From JBEATZ01 sp041178545 (GTDB lineage Bacteria > Planctomycetota > UBA1135 > UBA2386), in assembly GCA_041178545.1 (NCBI GenBank), contig JBEGVB010000167.1, positions 27,775 through 91,774 of the forward strand: a stretch of DNA of 64,000 bases, written 5' to 3'. The notes below the pieces were generated by a model that saw only the letters and a program-made list of their open reading frames with translations, did not search any database and was not told the DNA's origin. Of the stretch, positions 26,836 to 35,901 are shown piece by piece; the stretch's first letter is position 1; each line of letters starts with the position of its first letter. A program made the translations under genes and the position numbers.

Positions 26836-26864
26836 TTGCGCGTGGGTTCGCGTGGGGCTAGCTT
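26836..26864 (+). promoter_or_regulatory. Putative rho promoter
   Basis: TTGCGC at 26836-26841, exact 17-bp spacer, TAGCTT at 26859-26864. It closely resembles the rplC promoter (TTGCGT, 17 bp, TAGCAT). Transcription from it would give a leader of roughly 440 nt before the rho ATG. Confidence 0.45.
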
Positions 26865-27268
26865 CTGGAACCGTCCTTGGGCGAGTTGGCGGACCCGCCA
26901 GCTGGCCACGGACACTTGCCGCGCGATCCGCGAGTTGGAGCGGGTCGACCTCGCAGGCGCGATCCCCCCGAAGTCCGTGCTTCATGGAAGTCGTGACTTC
27001 CGGGGTGACATGCCCGGGGACGGCAAGACCGGCTGGAGATGGAATCCCGCCGGAGCCGGGTCAGGAAGTTCCTGCCCCGGGTCACCATGTTGGCCAACGC
27101 CCGACCTGCGATCCGAGCAGGGGCTGCAGCTGGCGAGCTGTAGGCACGATGGGTGCAACATGGCGTGAGATCCTGGTCGCCACCGGGATGCAGTGGGCCC
27201 GACGGGCCTTCCCGGTCCTCCACGGTCTCGGCGCAAACAGTGCGCAGGGCACGGCGGGGCCGAGTGCG

Positions 27269-27293
27269 TGCAGCAGGAGTTCGTCCTGCTGCA
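27269..27293 (+). promoter_or_regulatory. Ten-base-pair hairpin 18 nt upstream of the rho start codon
   Basis: TGCAGCAGGA (27269-27278) pairs perfectly with TCCTGCTGCA (27284-27293) around the loop GTTCG. It contains a decoy AGGAG sequence and lies just before the likely ribosome site AGGAAAG at 27297-27303. It may regulate rho translation or termination; there is no U tract. Confidence 0.45.
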
Positions 27294-27310
27294 GTCAGGA
27301 AAGCAAGAGC

Positions 27311-28750
27311 ATGGTCGAGAGCGACTTTGGTGGAGACATGGCACCTGCCGCCGAGGACGGTGGCGGCGGCGGTGGTGACCGCAGGCGTTGGCGCGGTGGC
27401 CGGAGGCGGCGCCGCAGGCGCGGAGGCGGCGGCGGCGGCGGCCCGCAGGGCGGCGGCTTCGGCGGCGGCGGTGGCGGCGGCGGCTATGGCAACGGGGGTG
27501 GCGGCGGCTACGGCAACGGCTACTCCGGCCAGGGCGGCGGTGGCGGCTATGGCGGCGGTGGTGCACCGCAGGGTCAGGCCGGCCCGCAGGAGCCCCTCAC
27601 CTTCGAGGAGCCGCTCGAAGACGTCGTGGGCGTGCTCGAGTACACCAAGGAGGGCAACGGTTGGCTGCGCAAGCGCAGCAACAGCTACCTCCCCGACTCC
27701 ATCCCCGGTGGCGACGCGTTCGTCCCCGGCGCACTGATCCGGGCGAACCGCATCCTCGAGGGCAGTGAACTCGTGGGCAAGGCCGGCATCCCGAGCCGCG
27801 GCCACCAGCGCCTCACGCTCGCCTCGATCGAGCAGATCGACGGCATGTCCCCCGAGGACTCCAAGCTGCGCAAGACGTTCAAGGACCTCACGGTCATCGA
27901 CCCCGAGCCCATGTTCGTGCTGGCGCCTGGCGACGACGAGGACGTGAGCCTCCGCATCATCGACCTGCTCTGCCCGATCGGGAAGGGACAGCGCGGACTC
28001 ATCGTCGCGCCGCCTCGTTCCGGCAAGACGGTGCTGATGCAGAAGATCTGCCACGCCATCAGCGCGCACTACCCCGAGGTCTACCTCATGGTGCTCCTCA
28101 TCGACGAGCGCCCCGAGGAGGCCACGGGCTGGAAGCGCAGCCTCGAGGGCCAGAACCGCGAGGTGCTCGTCTCGACGCTCGACGAGGGGCCCAAGCACCA
28201 CATCGAGGTGAGCGAGATGTGCATGAAGCGCGCCCAGCGCCTCGTCGAGGCCGGGCACGACGTCGTGATCCTGCTCGACTCGATCACGCGGCTCACGCGC
28301 GCCTACAACAGCTTCCTCGGCGGGCGTGGCGGCCACACCATGTCGGGCGGCATCGGCGCCAAGGTGCTCGAGGTGCCGAAGAAGTTCTTCGGCGCCGCGC
28401 GCAACTGCGAGGAGGGCGGGTCCCTGACGATCCTGGCCACCACCCTGGTGGACACGGGTTCGCGCATGGACCAGGTCATCTTCGAGGAGTTCAAGGGCAC
28501 CGGCAACATGGAGCTGGTCCTCAACCGCCAGCTGGCGGAACGCCGCGTGTTCCCCGCCATCGACATCGAGATGTCGGGCACGCGCAAGGAGGAACTGCTC
28601 CTCGGCAAGGACACGACACAGCGCATCTACACGCTGCGTCGCGTGCTGGCCCGCATGAACACCTTGGACTCCATGCCGCTCCTCATCGACCGGCTGGAGA
28701 AGACCGACAGCAACCAGCAGTTCCTCGACTCCTTCCGCCTCGACGACTGA
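27311..28750 (+). CDS. rho: Transcription termination factor Rho with Arg/Gly-rich N-terminal extension
   Basis: 479 residues from ATG 27311 (Shine-Dalgarno AGGAAAG). Residues about 17-90 are an extremely low-complexity stretch of Gly with Arg clusters and Tyr/Asn. It is followed directly by the cold-shock RNA-binding domain (GVLEYTKEGNGWLRKRSNSYL). The helical Rho_N part usually found first is not recognisable. The ATPase core is intact: P-loop APPRSGKT (Lys239), DERPEE, Walker B ILLDSITRLTRAYN, Q-loop GGRGGHTMSGGIG, and the R-loop region RRVFPAIDIEMSGTRKEELL. Rho is a hexameric RNA translocase that terminates transcription. The extension should be disordered. Confidence 0.97.
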   Translation: MVESDFGGDMAPAAEDGGGGGGDRRRWRGGRRRRRRRGGGGGGGPQGGGFGGGGGGGGYGNGGGGGYGNGYSGQGGGGGYGGGGAPQGQAGPQEPLTFEEPLEDVVGVLEYTKEGNGWLRKRSNSYLPDSIPGGDAFVPGALIRANRILEGSELVGKAGIPSRGHQRLTLASIEQIDGMSPEDSKLRKTFKDLTVIDPEPMFVLAPGDDEDVSLRIIDLLCPIGKGQRGLIVAPPRSGKTVLMQKICHAISAHYPEVYLMVLLIDERPEEATGWKRSLEGQNREVLVSTLDEGPKHHIEVSEMCMKRAQRLVEAGHDVVILLDSITRLTRAYNSFLGGRGGHTMSGGIGAKVLEVPKKFFGAARNCEEGGSLTILATTLVDTGSRMDQVIFEEFKGTGNMELVLNRQLAERRVFPAIDIEMSGTRKEELLLGKDTTQRIYTLRRVLARMNTLDSMPLLIDRLEKTDSNQQFLDSFRLDD

Positions 28751-28849
28751 ACGGGAGCACGCGGGCCGGGAGCAATCCGGGCCCACGTGCGTCTCGGCGC
28801 CCCGGCAAAGCGGCCCGGGTCCCAGGGCCGCGCAACCTCGTCCCTGACC

Positions 28850-29803
28850 ATGATCGAAGTAGACAAGCTGCAGAAGACCTACGGCTTCGCGCGCGCCCTG
28901 AAGGGGATCTCCTTCTCGGTGGCGCGGGGCGAAGTGGTCGGCTTCCTCGGCCCCAACGGCGCAGGCAAGTCCACCACGATGAAGATCCTGACCGGCTACC
29001 TGCTGCCCACGGGCGGCAGGGCCTCCATCGCCGGGCTCGACGTGGTCGAGCAGTCGCTGGAGGTGCGCCGCCGGATCGGCTACCTGCCCGAGTCGACGCC
29101 GCTCTACGGCGAGATGCGGGTGGACGACTACCTGCGGTTCTGTGCCGAGATCCGGGGCGTGGAGACGGCAAGGCTGCGCACCGCCGTCGGGCGCGCGGTG
29201 GAGCTGTGCGGGCTGCAGCGGGTGCTGGGCAAGAACATCGTCGAGCTCTCCAAGGGCTACAAGCAGCGCGTGGGCCTCGCCCAGGCGATGGTGCACGAGC
29301 CGGAGGTGCTGGTCCTCGACGAGCCCACCAGCGGCCTCGACCCCAACCAGATCGTCGAGGTGCGCAGGCTCATCGAGCAACTGGGACAGCAGCACACCGT
29401 GATCCTCTCGACGCACTACCTGCAGGAGGTCGAGAAGTCCTGCTCGCGCGTCGTCATCATCAGCCAAGGCAGCATCGTGGCGGACGACACCAAGGACGCC
29501 CTGGTGCAGAAGGCGCCCAAGGGCACGCTGCACGCGCGCATCCGCGGTCCGGTGGAGCGCGTCGAGTCGCAGCTCCGCGAGCTCTTCCCCAGCCGCACCG
29601 TCGCGGTGGTGGAGCGCGAGGGGGACACGGCGCTCTACTCGGTGGACTGTGGCGACTCGCGCGGTCCTGTCGAGGAGTCGCTCTCCCGTCTTGTGCTCAA
29701 GAACGAATGGGGCCTGCTCGAGCTGGGCAGGCAGCGGGGTTCGCTGGAGGACGTGTTCCGCAGCCTGACCCTCGAAGCGAGCAAGGAGGCCATGAATGCG
29801 TGA
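28850..29803 (+). CDS. gldA: ABC transporter ATP-binding protein (GldA/ABC-2 type)
   Basis: 317 residues from ATG 28850 (MIEVDKLQKTYG). Walker A GPNGAGKST, signature LSKGYKQRV, Walker B VLVLDEPTSGLDP and H-loop STHYLQEVE are all present. The C-terminal 90 residues form the extra domain seen in GldA-like ATPases. Together with the next three genes it forms the gliding-motility-type ABC system that is widespread beyond gliding bacteria; its cargo is not known. The 3' end overlaps the permease gene by 8 bp. Confidence 0.9.
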   Translation: MIEVDKLQKTYGFARALKGISFSVARGEVVGFLGPNGAGKSTTMKILTGYLLPTGGRASIAGLDVVEQSLEVRRRIGYLPESTPLYGEMRVDDYLRFCAEIRGVETARLRTAVGRAVELCGLQRVLGKNIVELSKGYKQRVGLAQAMVHEPEVLVLDEPTSGLDPNQIVEVRRLIEQLGQQHTVILSTHYLQEVEKSCSRVVIISQGSIVADDTKDALVQKAPKGTLHARIRGPVERVESQLRELFPSRTVAVVEREGDTALYSVDCGDSRGPVEESLSRLVLKNEWGLLELGRQRGSLEDVFRSLTLEASKEAMNA

Positions 29804-30530
29804 GGTCCTGGTGATCCTGCGACGCGAGCTGAAGAGCTACTTCCTCAGCCCGATCGCCTACGTGTTCGGCATGCTGTTCCTCGGCGTGCAGATCTTCTTC
29901 TCCGCCAAGCAGTCCCTCGTGCAGGGCCAACAGGCCAGCATGCAGGGGTTCTTCGGCTGGCTGCCGCTCATCTTCCTGTTCTTCCTGCCGGGCCTGACAA
30001 TGCGGCTCTGGGCAGAGGAGCGGAAGGTGGGGACCCTCGAACTGCTGATGACCTTCCCGGTGAGGGTCTCGCAGCTTGTCCTGGGCAAGTTCCTCGCCGC
30101 GCTCGCCTACCTGGCGATCGTGCTGGCGTTCACGCTGGTGCTGCCGCTCACGCTCAGTGCCTACGGCGGGCTCGACTGGGGACCGGTGCTGATCGCGTAC
30201 CTTGCCTCGCTGCTGCTCGCGGGTGCCTACCTTTCGGTGGGCATGTTCTGGTCGTCGATGACACGCGACCAGATCGTCGCGCTGCTGCTGGCCCTGGTCA
30301 CCTTGTTCGCGCTCTACATGCTGGGCTACCCGGTGATCCTCGACTGGGTCGCCTCCAGCCTGCCCACGTGGCTGCTGGACCTCGTGAACGGGATCAGTCC
30401 CTACAAGTACTTCCTGAGTGTCCAGCGCGGCGTGATCGACACGCGCGACCTGGTCTACTCGGCCTGCTTCTGCGGGTTCTTCCTCTACGCCAACGGGCTG
30501 GTGCTCAACCTGCGCCGGCAGAAGGGGTGA
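29796..30530 (+). CDS. gldF: ABC-2 type permease (GldF-like)
   Basis: 244 residues with six hydrophobic segments, starting MREVLVILRRELKSYFLSPIAY as in ABC-2/GldF permeases. The conserved cytoplasmic loop LTMRLWAEERKVGTLELLMTFPV that couples to the ATPase lies near residue 70-90. FLSVQRGVIDTRDLVY precedes the last helix. Overlap with the ATPase gene and only 4 bp to the GldG-like gene indicate an operon. The transported substrate is unknown. Confidence 0.9.
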   Translation: MREVLVILRRELKSYFLSPIAYVFGMLFLGVQIFFSAKQSLVQGQQASMQGFFGWLPLIFLFFLPGLTMRLWAEERKVGTLELLMTFPVRVSQLVLGKFLAALAYLAIVLAFTLVLPLTLSAYGGLDWGPVLIAYLASLLLAGAYLSVGMFWSSMTRDQIVALLLALVTLFALYMLGYPVILDWVASSLPTWLLDLVNGISPYKYFLSVQRGVIDTRDLVYSACFCGFFLYANGLVLNLRRQKG

Positions 30531-30534
30531 TGCC

Positions 30535-32619
30535 GTGACGAACCTCCAGAACCGTCAACGCGGCAGCGTGGCCGCGCTCGTGCTGCACGTCGTGCTGCTC
30601 GCGCTCGTCCTCGGGCAGGTCGTGTTCCTCTCCTCCCGGTACCGGTGGCGCCTCGACTCCACCGCGGACGGCTACTACACCCTCACGCGCTCGACGCGCG
30701 ACCTCATCGAGTCGATGCCGGACCGGCTGGTGCTCGAGGCCTACTTCAGTCCCAAGGAGGACCTGCCGGGGCAGTGGCGCGACGGCCGCGACATCCTCGA
30801 CAACTTCCTCGACGAACTCGTCCAGGTTGGTCGCGGCAAGATCGTGCTGGAGCGGTTCAACCCCAACGACGACAAGGCCATTGCCGACAAGTGCACGCGG
30901 CTGGGCATCAAGCCCATCGACCTGCGCTCGGGCACGGCCACCTCGATGGAGGTGAACCGGAACTGGCAGGGCATGCGCCTCGTCCACGGCGGCTCGAAGC
31001 AGAAGGTGCTGGAGCAGGTGCAGCCGATGTCGGCCTTCCAGCTGGAGGCAGTCATCACCCCGGCCATCAAGGAAGTGCTCACCAAGGACAAGCGGGTGGT
31101 GGGCTACATGGAGTGGCCTGCTGCTGCCGTCGGCGGCCAGCAGGGCGGGTCCCACGGCTGGACCCAGATCCGGGCCATCGACCTCGTCGCAAAGCGCTAC
31201 GACTTCCGCAACGTGAAGGACGCCGCCGGCGCGCTGGTGCCAGAGGACGTCGACACGGTGCTGCTGTTCCGGCCCAAGGACCTCACCGACCGCGAGAAGT
31301 ACGTCATCGACCAGTTCCTCATGCGCGGCGGCAACCTCGTGGTGTTCGCCGAGGCCGCCGAGTACCAGGTCGGTCCCTACCGCAGCTTCAACCGCCAGCC
31401 GGTGGAGCTGGACGCGGGCGGCAGTGCACACAAGTTCGTCGAGCAGCTCGCGCACTACGGCATCGAGTTGCGCCAGAAGGTGGTGGCCGACGCGCACCCG
31501 CAGGCGCGCACCGGGTCGCACCCGCTCGAGTACCTGGCTGCCATGTGGCCCAACATGTTCGGGCAGGTGCAGCCGACCCCGGTGCTGTACCCGTACTTCT
31601 TCCACGCGGTGGCCGCGGAGTGGAGCCAGCTCGCAGACCAGGTCGCAACCGACCAGCGAACCGGGCAGCGCGACGTGGCCCTCGCCGACGAGTACCGACG
31701 CAAGTGGCGCCCGGGCATCGACAGCAAGGAGTTCCTGTTCGCTCCCTTCGCAAAGGTCGGGCGTGGTCCCGGCTTCTACTGGCCGTGCTGGGTGGACGTG
31801 CGACGCAGCGGCGGTGAGCCCAGTCTACCAGAGGGTGTGACGGGCAGCGTGATGCTGTGGTCGAGCCCACTTGCGCTGGTCGAGGAGCCCCAGCAGAACC
31901 TCAACCCCATCGGCGGCAGCGACATCCAGCAGCAGCGTGCGTCGATGATGCAGTTCCTCACCAAGCTGGACGAGCGCATGCGCAGCGAGCCGCGCCAGCA
32001 GGCGCCGCTGATGGCAGAGGTGAGCGGCAGCTTCCGCTCGTTCTTCGAGGGCAAGGAACGCCCGAAGAAGCAGTCCGAGCTCGATGCCGAGAAGGCTGCG
32101 GCGGACGCTGAGGCGAAGAAGGAGGGCGAGCAGCCCCCCTTGGAAGCAGGCCAGGAGGGACCGCCCGCACCGAAGCCGGAGGATGCAGGTGCGAAGGACC
32201 AGCCCGCCGAGCCGGCTCTCCTGCCAGCCGCCACCAAGGCGGGTCGGGTGATCGTGGTCGGTGACTCGGACTTCCTCCGCGACGACTTCGTCCGCGGCGA
32301 GTACCAACAGGCAGGCGGCCCCGTGTCCGTGTTCACCGCGCCCTCGTTCTTCCAGGGCCTCCTCGACTGGCTGGCCCAGGACCGCGACCTCGTCGAGTTG
32401 CAGTCCCGCGTGCCGGTCGACCGCAGCCTGCGGTTCGTCGACGCGCCCACGACGATGGGGGACCCGATCGAGTCCGAGCGCGCTGTCGAGCGCAAGGTCG
32501 CCGCGTTGCAGTGGTTCAACGTGCTGCTGCCCGTGGCCCTGTTCGGCGCCCTTGGACTCTTCGTGTGGCTCGGTCGCCGCGCACAGAAGAAGTCGTTCCT
32601 CGCCACCGCAGGAAACTAG
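30535..32619 (+). CDS. gldG: GldG-like auxiliary protein of ABC transporter
   Basis: 694 residues from GTG 30535. One membrane helix at about residues 13-33, a long extracytoplasmic region and a final helix near the C-terminus followed by RRAQKKS. The start SSRYRWRLDSTADGYYTLTRSTRDLIESMPDRLVLEAYFS, quoted in parts, matches the ABC_transp_aux/GldG pattern, in which the domain resembles IFT52/DUF4350 folds. A linker at about 505-570 is Lys/Glu/Ala then Pro-rich. GldG partners the permease and ATPase, but its biochemical role is unclear. A strong AGGAGG ribosome site for the next gene begins at its stop codon. Confidence 0.85.
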   Translation: MTNLQNRQRGSVAALVLHVVLLALVLGQVVFLSSRYRWRLDSTADGYYTLTRSTRDLIESMPDRLVLEAYFSPKEDLPGQWRDGRDILDNFLDELVQVGRGKIVLERFNPNDDKAIADKCTRLGIKPIDLRSGTATSMEVNRNWQGMRLVHGGSKQKVLEQVQPMSAFQLEAVITPAIKEVLTKDKRVVGYMEWPAAAVGGQQGGSHGWTQIRAIDLVAKRYDFRNVKDAAGALVPEDVDTVLLFRPKDLTDREKYVIDQFLMRGGNLVVFAEAAEYQVGPYRSFNRQPVELDAGGSAHKFVEQLAHYGIELRQKVVADAHPQARTGSHPLEYLAAMWPNMFGQVQPTPVLYPYFFHAVAAEWSQLADQVATDQRTGQRDVALADEYRRKWRPGIDSKEFLFAPFAKVGRGPGFYWPCWVDVRRSGGEPSLPEGVTGSVMLWSSPLALVEEPQQNLNPIGGSDIQQQRASMMQFLTKLDERMRSEPRQQAPLMAEVSGSFRSFFEGKERPKKQSELDAEKAAADAEAKKEGEQPPLEAGQEGPPAPKPEDAGAKDQPAEPALLPAATKAGRVIVVGDSDFLRDDFVRGEYQQAGGPVSVFTAPSFFQGLLDWLAQDRDLVELQSRVPVDRSLRFVDAPTTMGDPIESERAVERKVAALQWFNVLLPVALFGALGLFVWLGRRAQKKSFLATAGN

Positions 32620-32627
32620 GAGGCAAC

Positions 32628-33845
32628 GTGAACCTCAACCGCTCCAACGGAATCCTCGCCGTCCTCGCGCTCGCCCTCGCGGTGCCCACCGTTCTCGTGC
32701 TCCGCAGCGAGTCTTCGACCTTCACCGCGCTCGACCGCGTACCCCGGCTGTTCGACGGGTTCACCTCGACGAACATGCAGGGTTTCGTGCTCGGGCTGCC
32801 CAAGGGCATGGCACCCGTTCCCGCCAACGACCCCAACGCCAAGCCGCAGGTGCAGTACGACATGCTGCAGGTGGCGCGCTCCGACAAGGGCTGGCAGGTG
32901 GCGGGTGGCGACCTCGCCGGGGCCCCGGTGCAAGCGAGTCGCGTCGAGAACGACGTGATCAAGCACCTCACCGACGTGCGCACCGGCAACGACGTCCTGG
33001 TGGTCAAGGACGCCACGGACGAGCAGCTTGCCGCGTACGACCTGTCCGAGGAGAAGGCATTCGTCATCAAGGCCGTCGGGCAGGGCAACTCCACGCTTGC
33101 CGAGTTGCTGGTGGGCAAGGACAGCTCCAGCGGCAAGACCACCGAGTCGGTGCGCGGCGTCTTCGTGCGCACTCGCGACGGCCGCGACATCTGGCTCTAC
33201 GAGGTCCCGTACCTGCAGCGCGCGGTCGACGCATCCCAGTGGATCGACAAGGTCGTGCACCAGGTCAAGCAGGAGCAGGTGACGCGCTTCACGCTGCGGA
33301 ACCCCGCCAGCAACGGGCTCGAGCTCGCCTTCTCGCGCAAGGATGGTTCGACCGCCAGCTGGACCGCAGAAGTGGCCCCGCCCGAGACCGGTGCCCTTCG
33401 CCAGATGGAGGTCGAGAACCTCGTGCAGCGACTGCTCACGGTCTCCGCAGCAGAGTTGAGGCGTCCCGCCCAGGGTGCCAACCTCGGCGAACTCGGGCTC
33501 CAGCCGCCGCAGTACGAGGTCTCCCTCACCACCAAGGACGGCGAGACCGAGAAGGTGGTCCGGCTGCTCGTCGGCGCCAAGGTCGACGGCAAGGAGGAGT
33601 ACTACGCATCCTCCAGCGAGTCGAAGTTCCTGCTCACGCTGCCCTCCTACCTGGTGACGGGACTCGAGCGGAACCCGAAGGAACTGTTCGACCCGAAGGC
33701 ACCTGCCGAGCCGGCCCCGCCCGGCGACGCCAAGGCTGCCGAGGTGCCGGCCCCGCAGCCGCAGGTTGTCGTGCCGCCTGCGGAGGGACCGCAGCCGTCC
33801 AACCCGCCCCCCGCAAGGACCGGTGGCACCGGGGGCGGGGGCTGA
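32628..33845 (+). CDS. DUF4340 membrane-anchored protein
   Basis: 405 residues from GTG 32628, with a near-perfect AGGAGG Shine-Dalgarno at 32618-32623. One N-terminal membrane helix anchors an extracytoplasmic region with repeated DUF4340-type units (DLSEEKAFVIKAVGQG, VRGVFVRTRDGRDIWLYEVPYL, ELGLQPPQYEVSLTTKDG). A Pro/Ala-rich tail with GGTGGGG ends the protein. DUF4340 proteins almost always follow GldG in such clusters, so it is probably a partner of this ABC system. It is last in the operon, 106 bp before a strong terminator. No function is established. Confidence 0.85.
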   Translation: MNLNRSNGILAVLALALAVPTVLVLRSESSTFTALDRVPRLFDGFTSTNMQGFVLGLPKGMAPVPANDPNAKPQVQYDMLQVARSDKGWQVAGGDLAGAPVQASRVENDVIKHLTDVRTGNDVLVVKDATDEQLAAYDLSEEKAFVIKAVGQGNSTLAELLVGKDSSSGKTTESVRGVFVRTRDGRDIWLYEVPYLQRAVDASQWIDKVVHQVKQEQVTRFTLRNPASNGLELAFSRKDGSTASWTAEVAPPETGALRQMEVENLVQRLLTVSAAELRRPAQGANLGELGLQPPQYEVSLTTKDGETEKVVRLLVGAKVDGKEEYYASSSESKFLLTLPSYLVTGLERNPKELFDPKAPAEPAPPGDAKAAEVPAPQPQVVVPPAEGPQPSNPPPARTGGTGGGG

Positions 33846-33951
33846 GGGGACCGTGCCAAGGCAGCTTCTGCAGGCCACTGTGCCAACCGACAGGTTGCCT
33901 CAAGCCGTGGGTAGGACTCTGCCGATAGCACCGACCTCTTGTTGTTCTCGC

Positions 33952-33996
33952 GGCCGGATCGGCGACACGGTGTTGCCGTTCCGGCCTGTTTTTTTC
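33952..33996 (+). terminator. Strong intrinsic terminator after the Gld/DUF4340 operon
   Basis: A 7-bp outer stem (GGCCGGA with TCCGGCC) continues, after one mismatch, into an 8-bp inner stem (CGGCGACA with TGTTGCCG, one G-T pair) around a CGG loop. TGTTTTTTT follows immediately. This is the clearest Rho-independent terminator in the window. Confidence 0.88.
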
Positions 33997-34063
33997 TCCC
34001 TCCCTCTTCGCGGCGGCGCGTCGCCCGGGCCCCGGTCCCCTTCCGCAAGGGCGGTGAGCTGAG

Positions 34064-35017
34064 GTGGCCGAAGTCGGGAGCTTGTCGCCGGAGCAGTGCC
34101 TCGCCGCGTTTGCAGGACGGCTGCAGCGGCGCCACGCGCGGATGGCCGCAGTGCGGGCAGTCCTGCGGACCTTCCTGCCCTGGGGCGCACTCGGCGGGGT
34201 CGCGCTGTGGTTCGACCCGCGTGCTGCCGCCGTGCTCGGGGCAGGTGGGTTGCTGCTCGCGGCAGTTGCGGGGCTCTGGGCGGCCCGCAGGCGCGTGCCG
34301 CACCACCTGCTGCTCGCGGGCGTCCAGGACGCACCCGAGGTGCAGGACGCGCTGGGCACCTGGCTCGAACGTCGCACTGGCACCACCACCTCACCGATGG
34401 TGTCGGCCTGGCTCGCCGAGGACCTCTGGCACCGCGCGAGCTCGATGCCCGCCCGGGCTTGGTCGCACGTGGGCCAGCGTCCGCTGGGCGCGGTGCGGTG
34501 GTTGCTGCCGCTCCTCGTCCTGCTGCTCTGGGGACGCTTCCTCGTCGACGGCATCCAGCTGCCGTTGCCGGGCGCTGGTGGTGGGGCCGTGTCGGGCGCG
34601 GGTGCAGGCGGCAATGCCGGCCAGGGCCAACAGCCCGGTGGTTCGCGCCCCGAACTCCCCGAACCACCGCCGGTGGCCCCCGAGCCACCGCCTGCGGAGG
34701 AACCCGAGCCGCCGCCTCCCGAGCCGGACCCGCTGCTGCAGCTCCCGCCGCAGGAACAGTACGTGGTGCCGCAGTTCGTCGGTGACGGCCCGAGCCGCAA
34801 GGCGCTGGCGGAACGCGCCGAGGTGGAGATGGGGGGCGGTTCGTCCTCGCGACCCGAGCCGCGTCCCGCCGGCGCGGGGGCAGAGCCGGAACCACGACCC
34901 GCGCCACACGACTACCAGCGCGCTGCGGAGCGCGCCGAGCGCGCCCGCAACGTGCCCGTCGAGGAGCGGCCCGTGGTGCGCAGGTTCTTCGACCTGCTGC
35001 GCAAGGAGGGCTCGTGA
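34064..35017 (+). CDS. Membrane protein with proline/glutamate-rich region, upstream of DUF58 gene
   Basis: 317 residues from GTG 34064. Two hydrophobic helices near residues 40-75 and a further one near 145-160 are followed by a Gly-rich stretch and a long Pro/Glu-rich, probably disordered region (about 185-235; repeated EPPP). The C-terminal helix AAERAERARNVPVEERPVVRRFFDLLRKEG ends it. This resembles the membrane proteins found beside DUF58 and BatA-type genes, but I cannot assign a family. The stop overlaps the DUF58 start (GTGA), so the two should be coupled. Confidence 0.7.
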   Translation: MAEVGSLSPEQCLAAFAGRLQRRHARMAAVRAVLRTFLPWGALGGVALWFDPRAAAVLGAGGLLLAAVAGLWAARRRVPHHLLLAGVQDAPEVQDALGTWLERRTGTTTSPMVSAWLAEDLWHRASSMPARAWSHVGQRPLGAVRWLLPLLVLLLWGRFLVDGIQLPLPGAGGGAVSGAGAGGNAGQGQQPGGSRPELPEPPPVAPEPPPAEEPEPPPPEPDPLLQLPPQEQYVVPQFVGDGPSRKALAERAEVEMGGGSSSRPEPRPAGAGAEPEPRPAPHDYQRAAERAERARNVPVEERPVVRRFFDLLRKEGS

Positions 35018-35901
35018 GGGCCCACGGCGTCGACTTGCCCGACCCGTTCCCGGAGTCGTTCCGTGCCACCCTGCAGCAACTGGTCGCAGGGGCCGCCCGC
35101 ACCGAGGGCGACCGCGTGGACGCAACCCGTGCGCGTCGTCGCCAACTCGCGCAGAGCGGCGTGTTCACCGGCCACCGTCCCTACGTGGGCGGGGACGACC
35201 TGCGCCGCATCGACTGGAACGCGTACGCGCGCAGCGGCGGGTTGTTCGTGAAGCTGCTGGAGGAGGAGGAGCCGCGCGCGAGTGCCGTGGTGGTGGACGC
35301 GTCGGCAACGGTGCTCGCGGGCACGCCCTCGCGCTGGACCGGCGCGCTCCGGCTCGCGGCGGTCGCAGGAGGTCTCGCACTCCGGCACCTCGACGCAATG
35401 CGCCTCGTTGCCGGTGGCACCGACCTGCGGCTTGCCGGGCCACGCTCCCTTCCGCAACTCCTCGAGCGTTTGCGTCGGCTGGAGCCGGGTCCGGCCGAGT
35501 CGCCGCGCGCCGTGGTGGAACGCCTGCTCGACGTGGGCCACCCGGGTCACGTGCACTGGGTCTCGCACTTCACCGACCCGTCGGCGCTGGAGCCCGCGCT
35601 CCGGCTGCTGCGTCGTCATGGCGTGCGGGTCACGGGCGTGCTGCCCTCGGTGCCGGACGACCGGGCGGTCGCCGCGCGCGGCTGGGTCCTGGTGGCCGAC
35701 CCGGCGACCGGCAGGAAGGAGCGCATTGCAGTCGACGGGGCGATGGTGCGCGAGATGCAGCGCCAGCTGGAACTGCTCGCACGCCAGCAGGACATCGTCT
35801 TCGGTCGCAGCGGTGCGCCGCTCGTCCGCTTCGAGCTGCCTGCACCCGGTGACCACTCGCTTGCCGCGTGGAAGGAGGCAGCGTGGATCTTCCGACGCTG
35901 A
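35014..35901 (+). CDS. DUF58 domain protein
   Basis: 295 residues. The DUF58 hallmark GHRPYVGGDDLRRIDWNAYARS lies at about residues 52-73, followed by LFVKLLEEEEPRASAVVVDASATV, which opens a VWA-like fold. DUF58 proteins typically accompany MoxR AAA ATPases and VWA proteins (BatA/BatB) and are thought to help insert or activate partner proteins. Here no MoxR gene is adjacent, which is unusual. It overlaps the preceding gene by 4 bp and the next by 19 bp. Confidence 0.88.
   Translation: MRAHGVDLPDPFPESFRATLQQLVAGAARTEGDRVDATRARRRQLAQSGVFTGHRPYVGGDDLRRIDWNAYARSGGLFVKLLEEEEPRASAVVVDASATVLAGTPSRWTGALRLAAVAGGLALRHLDAMRLVAGGTDLRLAGPRSLPQLLERLRRLEPGPAESPRAVVERLLDVGHPGHVHWVSHFTDPSALEPALRLLRRHGVRVTGVLPSVPDDRAVAARGWVLVADPATGRKERIAVDGAMVREMQRQLELLARQQDIVFGRSGAPLVRFELPAPGDHSLAAWKEAAWIFRR

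Larger units (their letters stand above)
26689..27310. other. Divergent clpP-rho intergenic region and rho leader
   Basis: This 622-bp gap has no convincing gene; the open frames in it have no homologous look. It contains a sigma70-like promoter (26836-26864) facing rho. Small inverted repeats lie at 26986-27001 (GGAAGTC with GACTTCC) and 27062-27074 (CAGGAA with TTCCTG), and there is a strong hairpin just before the rho start. I infer a leader of about 440 nt. Confidence 0.5.

Noticed and set aside
26690..27300. Hypothetical genes or a tRNA in the clpP-rho gap
   Set aside because: Open frames lack recognisable proteins and no cloverleaf or T-loop motif is visible; only hairpins and a promoter can be supported.
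27370..27570. GGC-rich tract as a repeat array or microsatellite
   Set aside because: It encodes the Gly/Arg-rich Rho extension in frame; the repetition reflects the protein's composition.
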